A stretch of DNA of 64,000 nucleotides, taken from the NCBI RefSeq assembly GCF_014673495.1, contig NZ_CP051006.1, positions 4,216,001 through 4,280,000 of the forward strand, written 5' to 3'. The stretch is from Streptomyces griseofuscus. Lineage in GTDB: Bacteria > Actinomycetota > Actinomycetes > Streptomycetales > Streptomycetaceae. The first letter of the stretch is position 1. Every line of letters starts with the position of its first letter. The translations under genes were made by a program, and so were the position numbers. Shown here one piece after another: positions 39,497 to 50,298 of the stretch. Below the pieces are notes generated by a model that was not told where the DNA came from, searched no databases, and worked only from the letters and a program-made list of their open reading frames with translations.

Positions 39497-39845
39497 GTTG
39501 CTGCGCCTGGACACCACCGACACCCGCCCCCTGCACGAGCAGGTCGCGGCGGCGATCCGACGGGCCATCGCCGAGGGCGAATGCCGTGCGGGCGAGCGTC
39601 TGCCCTCCGCCCGCGATCTCTCCGCGGCCCTGGACCTCAACGTGAACACCGTCCTGCGGGGCTTGCGCGAACTGCGCGACGAGGGCCTGCTGGAGTTCCG
39701 CCGGGGCCGGGGCATCACCGTCGCCGAGGGCGCCTCGGCCCCCCGCTCGGGGCTCCGGATCAAGGTGCGGGAGCTGGTGGCCGAGGCATCCCGGCTGGGA
39801 TACAGCCGGACCGATCTCATCGACATGATCCGGGAGTCGTCATGA
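39495..39845 (+). CDS. GntR-family regulator, YtrA type
   Basis: A 116-aa regulator made of a GntR winged helix (about 10-75: PLHEQVAAAIRRAIAEGECR, LPSARDLSAALDLNVNTVLR) plus a short C-terminal dimerisation helix (VRELVAEASRLGYSRTDLI). That size defines the YtrA subfamily, which usually represses a neighbouring membrane or ABC transporter operon. The ATG lies inside a perfect inverted repeat and has no ribosome site, fitting leaderless, autoregulated expression. The next gene overlaps its end by four bases (ATGA) and encodes a DUF1648 membrane protein. Confidence 0.93.
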   Translation: MLLRLDTTDTRPLHEQVAAAIRRAIAEGECRAGERLPSARDLSAALDLNVNTVLRGLRELRDEGLLEFRRGRGITVAEGASAPRSGLRIKVRELVAEASRLGYSRTDLIDMIRESS

Positions 39846-40840
39846 CGGACGGGCACGACGGGGGACACGGCCGGCGCCGTGCCGTGCGCTGGGCACTGGT
39901 GGGCGGTACGGCGGCCGTCGCCGCGCTGGTCGCCGGGCTTCCCTGGCTCCAGCGGGACCGGCTTCCCGACCGGCTGGCCACCCACTGGAGCGGCGGCCCG
40001 GCACCCGACGGCTCGATGCCGCTGTGGTCGGCCTCCGTGGTGCCGGCCGCGGTCTGGCTGGTCCTCGCCCTCGCCCTGAGCGTGCGATGGCGCCGCTCCT
40101 GGACCGGCCCCCGCTCCTGGCTGCCGATCGCCCTCGCCCCCACCGGTGTCGTCCTCGTCGGCGCCCAGATCTCGATCGTGCGGGCGAATCTCGACCGCGC
40201 CGACTGGCACCAGGCCCGCCAGCCGGGCTGGTGGATCGCCGTCACCCTGGCCCTCGCCGCCGCGGCAGGAGTGCTCGCCTGGCGGCTGGCCGTCCGGGCC
40301 ACCGCCACCGCGCCCCTGGCCGGGACCCCGGAGCTGGACCTGGCACGCGACGAGCGCCTGGTCTGGTTCTCCCACACGGCCAACCCCTGGCTCCAGTCGC
40401 TGTCGGCGGTGGCCGGCCTGGTCGCCGTCGGCGCGGCGCTGGGGCTGGTGCTGGGCCTGGCGCCCGCCGCGACGCTCTGGCCGGTGTGCGCAGGCTGCGC
40501 CGTCCTCGCCCTCGCGGGCAGCGTCTCCTCCTCGGTCCGGGCGAAGGTCTCGGAGGCGGGCCTGGAGATCTCCTTCGGCCCCCTCGGCTGGCCCGCCCGC
40601 CGCTGGACCCCGGACGCCCTCGAATCCGCCCGCGCCGAGCGGCGCCTGCCCTCCCAGGTCGGCGGCTGGGGCTACCGGCTCAGCGGCCTCGGCACCACGG
40701 TCATGCTGCGCGCCGGTGACTGTCTCGTCGTACGCCCCCGGGGCCGCCGTTCCGACTTCGCGGTGAGCGTGGACGACGCGGAACGCGGCGCGGCCCTGCT
40801 GAACGCCCTCCGCGCGCGTACGCCCGGACCCGGCCGGTGA
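39842..40840 (+). CDS. DUF1648-domain membrane protein
   Basis: A 332-aa integral membrane protein with about six hydrophobic helices. The family signature is at residues about 38-60 (RLPDRLATHWSGGPAPDGSMP), the DUF1648 sequence LPxxxxxHW. The C-terminal quarter is soluble and acidic-basic mixed (SFGPLGWPARRWTPDALES, CLVVRPRGRRSDFAVSVDD), resembling a PH-like or bPH domain. Bacillus relatives relate to cell-envelope stress or signalling, but the role is unknown. It is co-transcribed with the YtrA-type regulator and likely its target. Confidence 0.85.
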   Translation: MTDGHDGGHGRRRAVRWALVGGTAAVAALVAGLPWLQRDRLPDRLATHWSGGPAPDGSMPLWSASVVPAAVWLVLALALSVRWRRSWTGPRSWLPIALAPTGVVLVGAQISIVRANLDRADWHQARQPGWWIAVTLALAAAAGVLAWRLAVRATATAPLAGTPELDLARDERLVWFSHTANPWLQSLSAVAGLVAVGAALGLVLGLAPAATLWPVCAGCAVLALAGSVSSSVRAKVSEAGLEISFGPLGWPARRWTPDALESARAERRLPSQVGGWGYRLSGLGTTVMLRAGDCLVVRPRGRRSDFAVSVDDAERGAALLNALRARTPGPGR

Positions 40841-40865
40841 GTCGCGGTCCGGCGCCTTGTCGCCG

Positions 40866-41633
40866 CTACCGCGCCGGTATTCGAGGAAGTCGGTCGTAGG
40901 TCTTGAAGGTGTACGACGCGTCGTACGTCATCAGGTTCCCCTCGGCCGCCGGCAGGCCCAGGCGGTGGTTGACGAGCGGGGCGAGCGGTCCGCAGCGCTC
41001 GGCGGCGGGGGCGGCGAAGGTGTCGTCGTAGGCCGAGAACTCGATCATCGGCGGGTCCTGGGAGACCCAGGTGGAGGGGCCCGAGCGCTTCAGCCGGAAG
41101 TCGACGGGGGCGGTGGCGCCGATGGTGCAGCCGGGAGCCAGCTGACGACCGAGGAGCCGGAAGCGGAGACTGAACGTGCCGGTGTAGAAGTCGGACCGGC
41201 GGCCGTACTCGGGCTGTATCGCGAGACCGCGGACGCCCGGCACGGCCGTCGGCGTGCTGTGCATCGCGCCCCACACCTGCCCGTCGCCGCCGTCCGGCAG
41301 GGGCCCCTCGGCATGGGTCATGGTGATCGGGGCGAGCCGCACCGTCACCTTGCCGATCGTCAACACCGGTGCCGCGGTGTGCACTTCGCATCTCCAGCGG
41401 GCCGGGTCGGCTCCGGCGGGCAGGGGCGGGCAGTCGCGGAAGTCGGTCGTGGGCGCGGCGGACGCGGCGGCCCGGGGCGCGGCGACCGCGACACCGGGCG
41501 CGCACACCGCAGCCGTACCGGCGAGAACGGCCGCACCCGCGACGGCGGCGGTGCGACGGGCGGACAGGCGCCGCACGGAGGCGAAGCGGCGAACAGGGCT
41601 CGAACCGGCCCCGGCGGCAGTGGATTTCGTCAT
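40866..41633 (-). CDS. Secreted protein, unknown function
   Basis: A 255-aa exported protein. The long N-region is rich in Arg (VRRFASVRRLSARRTA), followed by the hydrophobic core AVAGAAVLAGTAAVCA and an AVAAP signal peptidase site. The mature part has four Cys residues (DCPPLP, RWRCEVH, GCTIGA, RCGPLA) that could form two disulphides, and mostly beta-type sequence (SLRFRLLGRQL, PVDFRLKRSG). No known motif. It is convergent with the DUF1648 gene, 25 bp apart. Confidence 0.8.
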   Translation of the reverse strand: MTKSTAAGAGSSPVRRFASVRRLSARRTAAVAGAAVLAGTAAVCAPGVAVAAPRAAASAAPTTDFRDCPPLPAGADPARWRCEVHTAAPVLTIGKVTVRLAPITMTHAEGPLPDGGDGQVWGAMHSTPTAVPGVRGLAIQPEYGRRSDFYTGTFSLRFRLLGRQLAPGCTIGATAPVDFRLKRSGPSTWVSQDPPMIEFSAYDDTFAAPAAERCGPLAPLVNHRLGLPAAEGNLMTYDASYTFKTYDRLPRIPAR

Positions 41634-42005
41634 GCCACCAGCGTGCCGCCGACCGCCACACCCCCACCATCCGTGACACCCCTGGCAGGACCCTGACCCA
41701 CCCCTGATGCACCGTCAGGGACCGGCCCGAGAAAAGCTCAGGGTCTGCTCCGTCCCCCTCCCGCAATTCATGCGTCGAATTGCGGCAAGCGCACCCATTC
41801 CATCCGCTCCGCCGGCGAACTCCCGCCATATCCCGAGCCCGTGTCGGACGTCGGCCACATTCGGTTCAGAAAAAGTCGGTGAGACGTACAACCGTTCGTT
41901 GGGGTCGCGTGTCTTTCTTGCGAGTCAACAGACTCACTACATCGTTCAGAGCCCGCATACCCCCCATGCATCGTGCGCGAGGCTCTCTCCACGTGGGGAA
42001 CACAG
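41634..42005. other. 372-bp intergenic region between two secreted-protein genes
   Basis: No supportable gene. It contains the divergent promoters of the two secreted-protein genes, a perfect 9-bp inverted repeat (41761-41785) and a small GAGTC/GACTC hairpin at 41922-41935. Its AT content is higher than the flanking genes. Confidence 0.6.
41761..41785. promoter_or_regulatory. Perfect 9-bp inverted repeat
   Basis: CCGCAATTC and GAATTGCGG around a 7-base spacer, about 220 bases upstream of the secreted-protein ATG at 42006 and 128 bases upstream of the divergent gene. It may be an operator or a small hairpin; no regulator gene is adjacent. Confidence 0.5.
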
Positions 42006-42860
42006 ATGCGTATTCGTGCCAGCCTGGCCGCCGTGACGATGTCCGGTGCCGTGGCGCTCACCGCGCTCCTCGCTCCTGCCGCACAGGCGGCGGACAGCCC
42101 GAAGATCCCGCAGGGCTTCACCTCGAAGCCGTCCGTCGGGCGCAACGCGCCGGCCGACGAGAAGCAGGGTGACATCCAGATCACCAAGGTCACCGACAAC
42201 GCGAACAAGGACGTCGTCGTCGGCCTCGGCAAGAAGACGTTCACCATCTACGTCACGGCCACCGCCCCGTCCGGGATCTACACCGCCGACGCCATGCTGT
42301 GGCACGGCACCAGCCTGGACAGCGACGTGGACGGCGTGCTCTACACGGACACCGGCGACACCAACTCCACCTGCGACAACTGGAGCGCCACGAGCGCCAC
42401 CTGCAAGATCACGATCACCGCCGTGCCGGGCACCGACCTGTACGACAGCGCCCTGAACGGCAAGTGGAACGTCTCCGTCCTCGCCGTCGCCAACAACGGC
42501 GACTACGTCGAGACGGACGTCTACAAGAACCGCTGGGTCAAGCGTGCCGCCAGCTTCAGCGGTTTCAACGCCGCCCCGGAGCCCGTCACCAAGGGCAAGA
42601 CCATCACGGTCACCGGCACCCTGAACCGTGCCAGCTGGTCGTACATGAGGTACTACGGCTACGGCAGCCAGTCCGTGCAGCTTCAGTTCAAGCCCGCGAA
42701 CAGCAGCACCTACAGCACGGTGAAGACGATCAAGAGCTCGTCCACCGGCTACCTGAAGACCACCGTCACCGCCTCGGTGGACGGCACCTGGCGCTTCCAC
42801 TACGCCGGTAACTCCAACTCCTCCGTCGCGGACGCCTACGACTACGTCGACGTGCGCTGA
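42006..42860 (+). CDS. Secreted Ig-like fold protein, unknown function
   Basis: A 284-aa exported protein. The signal peptide MRIRASLAAVTMSGAVALTA ends APAAQAAD. The mature part is beta-rich with two Ig-like halves: about 45-165 (DIQITKVTDNANKDVVVGLG, FTIYVTATAPSGIYTAD, with two Cys) and about 185-284 (GKTITVTGTLNRASWSY, SSSTGYLKTTVTASVDGTWRF). The second half resembles bacterial beta-sandwich repeats seen in other Streptomyces secreted proteins. No catalytic site or anchor. GGGGA lies six bases upstream of the ATG at 42006. A strong bidirectional terminator follows. Confidence 0.83.
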   Translation: MRIRASLAAVTMSGAVALTALLAPAAQAADSPKIPQGFTSKPSVGRNAPADEKQGDIQITKVTDNANKDVVVGLGKKTFTIYVTATAPSGIYTADAMLWHGTSLDSDVDGVLYTDTGDTNSTCDNWSATSATCKITITAVPGTDLYDSALNGKWNVSVLAVANNGDYVETDVYKNRWVKRAASFSGFNAAPEPVTKGKTITVTGTLNRASWSYMRYYGYGSQSVQLQFKPANSSTYSTVKTIKSSSTGYLKTTVTASVDGTWRFHYAGNSNSSVADAYDYVDVR

Positions 42861-42885
42861 CCCTTCGCCGCCGACGGCGGCATGA

Positions 42886-42919
42886 CGAAGGCCCTGTGGA
42901 GCGATCCACAGGGCCTTCG
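42886..42919. terminator. Bidirectional terminator between secreted-protein gene and bkd1 operon
   Basis: A perfect 15-bp stem (CGAAGGCCCTGTGGA with TCCACAGGGCCTTCG) around GCGA, 25 bases after the rightward stop and 20 bases after the leftward E2 stop. Confidence 0.85.
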
Positions 42920-42939
42920 GTCTTATGCGGAAGGGCCGG

Positions 42940-44361
42940 TCACGCCCAGGTGATCAGCCGCTTCGGCTGCTCCAGGATCGCGGCCACATCGGCCAGGACC
43001 TTGGAGCCCAGCTCGCCGTCGACCAGGCGGTGGTCGAAGCTCAGGGCGAGGGTGGTCACCTGGCGCGGCTTGACCTTGCCCTTGTGGACCCACGGCTGGA
43101 GCTTGATCGCGCCGATGGCGAGGATCGCCGACTCGCCCGGGTTGAGGATCGGGGTGCCGGTGTCGACGCCGAAGACGCCGACATTGGTGATCGTCACCGT
43201 CCCGCCCTGCATGGCGGACGGGGAGGTCTTGCCCTCGCGCGCCGTGGCCACCAGCTCGCCGAGGGCGTCGGCCAGCTGGGGCAGCGTCTTGTCCTGCGCG
43301 TCCTTGATGTTCGGCACGATCAGACCGCGCGGGGTGGCCGCCGCGATGCCCAGGTTGACGTAGTGCTTGACCACGATCTCCTGGTTGGCCTCGTCCCAGG
43401 ACGCGTTGATGTCCGGGTTGCGCTTGATCGCGACCAGCAGTGCCTTGGCGATCAGCAGCAGCGGGTTGACCCGCCTGCCCTGCATCTCCTTGTCCTGCTT
43501 CAGCTCCTCGACCAGCTTCATGGTGCGGGTCACGTCCACCGTCACGAACTCCGTGACATGCGGGGCCGTGAACGCCGAGCCGACCATCGCTGCCGCGGTC
43601 GCCTTGCGCACACCCTTGACGGGGATACGGGTCTCGCGGACACCGTCGTACGAGGCCGCGGGGGCGGGCGCGGCCGGAGCCGCCGCCACCGGCGCGGGCG
43701 CGGCCGCGGGCGTGGCCGCCGCGTGCACGTCCTCACGCGTGATGATCCCGTCCGGGCCGGACGGGGTGACCGCGGTCAGATCGACGCCCAGGTCCTTGGC
43801 CAGCTTGCGCACCGGGGGCTTGGCCAGCGGGCGGGGGCTGTCCGCCGCCGGGGCATGGCCGTTCAGCTCGGGCTGGGCGGGCGCCGGGACGGTGACCTCG
43901 GGACCCTTGCGCGGGCGGCGCTTGGTCGCGGAGGTCGACACGCCGTAGCCCACCAGGACCGGCTGACGAGCCGCGGGCTTGGCCTCCTCGGCCGAAGCCG
44001 GAGCCGATGCCGAAGCCGTTGCCGCCGGGGCCGGAGCCTCCGGTGCCGCCGGAGCCGCGGGCGCCGCCTCGGCCTGTGCCGGGACCGGGGCCGGGGCCCC
44101 GCCCGCCACCCGCACCGCGATGATCGCCGTACCCACGTCGACCGTGGTCCCCTCGGGGAAGCGCAGCTCGCTGACCACGCCGTCGTAGGGGATAGGCAGT
44201 TCGACGGCCGCCTTGGCGGTCTCGACCTCGCACACCACCTGGCCGTCGGTGACCGTGTCGCCCGGCTGGACGTACCACTTGAGGATCTCGGCCTCGGTCA
44301 GACCCTCCCCCACGTCGGGCATCTTGAACTCGCGTACGGACGCGTCCGTCATCGTCGTCAC
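42940..44361 (-). CDS. bkdC1: Branched-chain alpha-keto acid dehydrogenase E2 (dihydrolipoamide acyltransferase), copy 1
   Basis: A 473-aa E2 core protein that transfers branched acyl groups from E1 to CoA. The N-terminal lipoyl domain carries the lipoylated Lys50 in ETAKAAVEL. An Ala/Pro-rich flexible linker leads to the E1/E3-binding domain (PPVRKLAKDLGVDL, SGPDGIITREDV). The catalytic domain ends in SFDHRLVDGELG, containing the His/Asp of the HxxxD motif. The GTG at 44361 has GGGAGAAGG upstream; an ATG three codons later is possible. Third gene of the leftward bkd1 operon, 11 bp after E1beta. The numbering follows S. coelicolor usage from memory. Confidence 0.93.
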   Translation of the reverse strand: MTTMTDASVREFKMPDVGEGLTEAEILKWYVQPGDTVTDGQVVCEVETAKAAVELPIPYDGVVSELRFPEGTTVDVGTAIIAVRVAGGAPAPVPAQAEAAPAAPAAPEAPAPAATASASAPASAEEAKPAARQPVLVGYGVSTSATKRRPRKGPEVTVPAPAQPELNGHAPAADSPRPLAKPPVRKLAKDLGVDLTAVTPSGPDGIITREDVHAAATPAAAPAPVAAAPAAPAPAASYDGVRETRIPVKGVRKATAAAMVGSAFTAPHVTEFVTVDVTRTMKLVEELKQDKEMQGRRVNPLLLIAKALLVAIKRNPDINASWDEANQEIVVKHYVNLGIAAATPRGLIVPNIKDAQDKTLPQLADALGELVATAREGKTSPSAMQGGTVTITNVGVFGVDTGTPILNPGESAILAIGAIKLQPWVHKGKVKPRQVTTLALSFDHRLVDGELGSKVLADVAAILEQPKRLITWA

Positions 44362-44372
44362 GACCTTCTCCC

Positions 44373-45350
<978 letters not shown>

Positions 45351-45351
45351 C

Positions 45352-46605
45352 TCAGTGACCCCCTTCTGCGTCCGCGAACGACGCCTGGTAGGCGGCGAAC
45401 TGGGCCCGCTCCTCGTCGACGAGCGCGTGCCCGTCCGCGTACACGTTCTCGAAGATGGCGAAGTGGTCCGGGTCGGGCATGGCGCGGACCGCTTCGCGCA
45501 CTCGCTTGCCCAACGCCTCGGACTCCGCTTCGAGTTCCTCGAAGAATCCCTCGTCCGCGTGGTTCGACGCCTCCAGATGGCGGCGCAGGCGCAGGATCGG
45601 GTCCTTGGCCTCCCAGGCCTGCCGTTCCTCGTCGCCACGGTAGCGGCTGGGGTCGTCGGAGGTGGTGTGGGCGCCCATGCGGTAGGTGAACGCCTCGACC
45701 AGGGTCGGGCCCTCGCCGTTGCGGGCGCGCTCCAGGGCCCACTTGGTGACCGCGAGGCAGGCCAGCACGTCGTTGCCGTCCACGCGCACGCCCGGGAAGC
45801 CGTAGCCCTGGGCGCGCTGGTAGAGCGGCACCCTGGTCTGCTTCTCGGTCGGCTCGGAGATGGCCCACTGGTTGTTCTGGCAGAAGAACACCACGGGCGC
45901 GTTGTAGACCGCGGAGAAGGTGAACGACTCGGCCACGTCGCCCTGGCTGGAGGCGCCGTCGCCGAAGTAGGCGATGACGGCCGAGTCCGCGCCGTCCTTG
46001 GCCACGCCCATGGCGTAGCCGGTGGCGTGCAGCGTCTGCGAGCCGATGACGATCGTGTACAGGTGGAAGTTGTTGCTGTTGGGGTCCCAGCCGCCGTTGT
46101 TCACGCCGCGGAACATGCCCAGCAGGTTGGTCGGGTCCACACCGCGGCACCAGGCGACACCGTGCTCGCGGTAGGTCGGGAAGACGTAGTCGTCCTCCCG
46201 GGTGGCCCGGCCGGAGCCGATCTGGGCGGCCTCCTGGCCCAGCAGGGAGGCCCACAGGCCCAGCTCGCCCTGGCGCTGGAGTGCGGTGGCCTCGGCGTCG
46301 AAGCGACGGGTGAGCACCATGTCGCGGTAGAGGCCGCGCAGGTCTTCGGGGGTGATGCCGGCGACGTAGGAGTCGTACACGGCGTTCTTGACCCGCTTGC
46401 CCTCCGGCGTCAGAAGCTGCACGAGCTCGGGCTCGGTGCTCTTCTTCGCGCCGGCGCGCGCGGTGCGCGGGGCTCGGGTCGTGCTGGTGGTGCGCTTGGC
46501 GCCGGTGGCTCCGGACTTGGTCCCGGCCGAGTCGGCCTTGCTGCCGGTGGTGCCGGCCTTGCCTGCGGCGCTGCGCTTGCGCGCGGCACTGCTGTCCACG
46601 GTCAC
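45352..46605 (-). CDS. bkdA1: Branched-chain alpha-keto acid dehydrogenase E1 alpha subunit, copy 1
   Basis: A 417-aa thiamine-diphosphate enzyme subunit. The ThDP motif GDGASSQGDVAESF...CQNN spans about 30 residues and a YGFPGVRVDGNDVLA stretch follows. The first 55-60 residues are an unusual Lys/Ala/Thr/Ser/Gly-rich extension (KRSAAGKAGTTGSKADSAGT) that the second E1alpha lacks; it may be disordered or bind nucleic acid or partners. The GTG at 46605 has GGAGGAG upstream; an adjacent GTG at 46599 is possible. First gene of the bkd1 operon, with its promoter in the 494-bp upstream region. Confidence 0.93.
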   Translation of the reverse strand: MTVDSSAARKRSAAGKAGTTGSKADSAGTKSGATGAKRTTSTTRAPRTARAGAKKSTEPELVQLLTPEGKRVKNAVYDSYVAGITPEDLRGLYRDMVLTRRFDAEATALQRQGELGLWASLLGQEAAQIGSGRATREDDYVFPTYREHGVAWCRGVDPTNLLGMFRGVNNGGWDPNSNNFHLYTIVIGSQTLHATGYAMGVAKDGADSAVIAYFGDGASSQGDVAESFTFSAVYNAPVVFFCQNNQWAISEPTEKQTRVPLYQRAQGYGFPGVRVDGNDVLACLAVTKWALERARNGEGPTLVEAFTYRMGAHTTSDDPSRYRGDEERQAWEAKDPILRLRRHLEASNHADEGFFEELEAESEALGKRVREAVRAMPDPDHFAIFENVYADGHALVDEERAQFAAYQASFADAEGGH

Positions 46606-47099
46606 GTGTGCTCCTCCGTCGTTCCGGCCCCCGGGGTTGCCGGTAGGCCAGTGCGGCTCACCTGTTTCGACCACCGGGCACGGGGTGGGTGCCACTCGGC
46701 CGGGAACAGGCGTGACAGGTGCCCCGGCGAGCGCCCTGCGACCATTACGTTACCCAGTGCTCCACATTTCTGTGAAACCCCACTTGACCTGCGATTTTGC
46801 TTGGATTTCCAAGTAAATCGAAGAGATGCGGAAGCGCGCTGGTCACAGCCTTGCGGCAAGGCCGGAGCAAGCGAACGTTATCCCGGTCACCCAGGTGACG
46901 GGAAGAGTTCTCGGAGGGAGAACGGTCCCGTGCTTTGCGGGAGGAATACTCCGAAACCTTGAAAAGCCTCTGGACCTGCTCGAACACCGCGGACCTCCAC
47001 CGTTCGGCCCGGTTCACCCAGTGACCAATTGCGACCGCCGACGACTGACTGTGAAAGCCCCAGCTCACAGGGTATTTTTCGTGCCCTAGCATCTGCGGC
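46606..47099. other. 494-bp intergenic region, divergent promoters of bkd1 and the phosphotransferase
   Basis: No supportable gene. It holds an AT-rich stretch (about 46740-46840) with a 6-bp-arm palindrome at 46800-46813, and a GTCACC/GGTGAC palindrome at 46886-46899. TAGCAT about nine bases before the phosphotransferase GTG could be the -10 of a leaderless transcript. The 87-codon frame at 46826-47089 lacks normal codon bias and a ribosome site. Confidence 0.6.
46800..46813. promoter_or_regulatory. Palindrome in AT-rich upstream region of bkd1
   Basis: CTTGGA-TT-TCCAAG, about 200 bases upstream of the E1alpha start, in one of the few AT-rich stretches. It could be a regulator site, for instance for an Lrp-type protein such as BkdR, but this is inferred only from position and symmetry. 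Confidence 0.35.
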
Positions 47100-48146
47100 G
47101 TGCCGCGCCTTTGTGTACCACCCCCCGTGCCCCACGCGCCCCCTCTGGGCGCGTTGCTCCGCCTGTACGAAGCCGCCGGGACGCCCTTGGCCTGCGAACC
47201 GGTCGACCAGGGGCTGCTCAACCGCGGCTACCGGCTGTGCACCACGCGCGGCCGGTATTTCCTCAAGCACCACTTCGACCCCGACACCGCCGACCCGGCC
47301 GCCATCGAACGGCGGCACCGGGCCACCCAGCGCCTGGCCGCGCTCGGTGTGCCGGTCGCCGTGCCGCTCGCGCACCGGGAGGGCCGTACCGTCGCCGTCG
47401 TCGGCGGCCATGCCTACGCCCTGCATCCCTGGATCGACGGCGGACACCGCCACGGCGGCCAGCTCACCCGCTCGGAGAGCGCGCGCCTGGGAGCGCTGCT
47501 GGGCGCCGTGCACGCCTGCCTGGAGCGCGTGATGCCGCCCAAGGGGCGCACCCGCCCGGCCACCAGCCCCCACCCCGTGGAGAGCGCCGACCCGGCCGAC
47601 ACGTTCACGCTCATCGACGAGTTACTCGCCCGGGTGCGCCGGCACCGTCCGTCCGACGCCTTCGACGCACTGGCCCGGCACCGGCTGCGGGAGCGGCGGG
47701 TGCTGCTGGAGCGGCACGCGGACCGGCGCCCGCCGCCCGGCGGCCCGGTGGGCTGGGTGCACGGCGACTTCCACCCGTTCAACCTGCTCTACAAGGACGG
47801 CGCCCCGGCGGCCATCGTGGACTGGGACCGGCTCGGCGTGCAGCCCCGCGCCGAGGAGGCCGTGCGCGCCGCCGCGATCTTCTTCGTACGCCCCGCGGGC
47901 GCCCTTGACCTGCCGAAGGTACGGGCGTACGCCCGCGCGTATCGGCGCGCTGCCGATGCCACGCCCGCGGAGCTGGCGGCGGCCGTACGCCGGGTGTGGT
48001 GGGAGCGTCTGAACGACTTCTGGATGCTGCGCTGGCACTACGAGCGTGGTGACACCCGCGCCGACTGCCAGTTCCCGGCCGCCTCGGCGCTCGTGGTGTG
48101 GTGGACCCGCGAGTACGACGCGGTGTGCGACGCGTTCACCGGGTGA
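47100..48146 (+). CDS. Aminoglycoside phosphotransferase-like kinase with a TTA codon
   Basis: A 348-aa protein of the APH/choline kinase fold. The catalytic loop is GWVHGDFHPFNLLY with the general-base Asp, and the metal site is AAIVDWDRLGV. The substrate may be a small molecule such as a homoserine-, choline- or aminoglycoside-like alcohol; resistance is not implied. It contains TTA at 47622-47624, the only in-frame TTA I found in the window, so full translation should depend on bldA tRNA(Leu). The GTG at 47100 fits a leaderless start behind TAGCAT; a GTG nine codons later is possible. Terminator at 48225-48248. Confidence 0.85.
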   Translation: MPRLCVPPPVPHAPPLGALLRLYEAAGTPLACEPVDQGLLNRGYRLCTTRGRYFLKHHFDPDTADPAAIERRHRATQRLAALGVPVAVPLAHREGRTVAVVGGHAYALHPWIDGGHRHGGQLTRSESARLGALLGAVHACLERVMPPKGRTRPATSPHPVESADPADTFTLIDELLARVRRHRPSDAFDALARHRLRERRVLLERHADRRPPPGGPVGWVHGDFHPFNLLYKDGAPAAIVDWDRLGVQPRAEEAVRAAAIFFVRPAGALDLPKVRAYARAYRRAADATPAELAAAVRRVWWERLNDFWMLRWHYERGDTRADCQFPAASALVVWWTREYDAVCDAFTG

Positions 48147-48224
48147 GCGGGTTTACGTCCGTCCCGGCGGCCAAGGAGTGGCCTTCCAGCAGCGGAGTCG
48201 GTCGTCCCACGCCCGGCAAACGAC

Positions 48225-48248
48225 CGGGGCCCGGTCTCCCGGGCCCCG
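48225..48248. terminator. Terminator between phosphotransferase and kinase genes
   Basis: A perfect 10-bp stem (CGGGGCCCGG with CCGGGCCCCG) around a 4-base loop, between the convergent phosphotransferase and Ser/Thr kinase genes. Confidence 0.7.
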
Positions 48249-48307
48249 CGGATGTCCTCTTGGCGGCCGATTCCGCCGTATGCGACCGACGAGCGGTCCG
48301 CCGATGT

Positions 48308-49954
<1,647 letters not shown>

Positions 49955-50298
49955 CAGTCCTCGCCGTCGTTTCTGCCCGCGGTGCGCGCGGTGTTGTCAC
50001 GGTCTCCGTCGGCCACGCTACAGCCTCCGTGGGGGCCACCGGTTCGGAACCGGAACCGGGACCGACTCTGCGACGGACCGGCCATGAAACCCTCAGCACG
50101 GGCCGTCGTGCAAATTCTGTGTGCTGCTCGCACGCCCCCTGTAACGCTTGCGCGACGCTTCTTGCTCGTACGGTCACGGAACGGGCACCGAGCTTGACGT
50201 GTCAGTGGCCTGGGGCAGACTTGGCCGGGAATGACACATTCGATCAAGGCCTGTGCGACGAGCCAAGGTGCCGGACGGCCGATGGGGGACGCGGAGAG
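49955..50298. other. 344-bp intergenic region between divergent Ser/Thr kinase genes
   Basis: No supportable gene. It must hold both kinase promoters; the clearest candidate is at 50194-50221 for the rightward gene. Several CGT-rich stretches and a GTGTGCTGCTCGCAC half-symmetric segment (about 50119-50133) are present but not strong. Confidence 0.5.
50194..50221 (+). promoter_or_regulatory. Candidate vegetative promoter of the PASTA kinase gene
   Basis: TTGACG at 50194-50199, a 16-base gap, then CAGACT at 50216-50221. This fits the Streptomyces vegetative pattern TTGAC(n)16-18 TAGAPuT with one mismatch in the -10. The start codon is about 78 bases downstream. Confidence 0.5.

Noticed and set aside
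46826..47089. 87-codon plus-strand frame between bkd1 and the phosphotransferase
   Set aside because: Codon use lacks third-position GC bias, there is no good ribosome site, and it covers likely promoter sequence.
47100..48146. Antibiotic-resistance aminoglycoside phosphotransferase
   Set aside because: The fold is right, but APH-like kinases act on many small molecules and the site shows no specific resistance signature.
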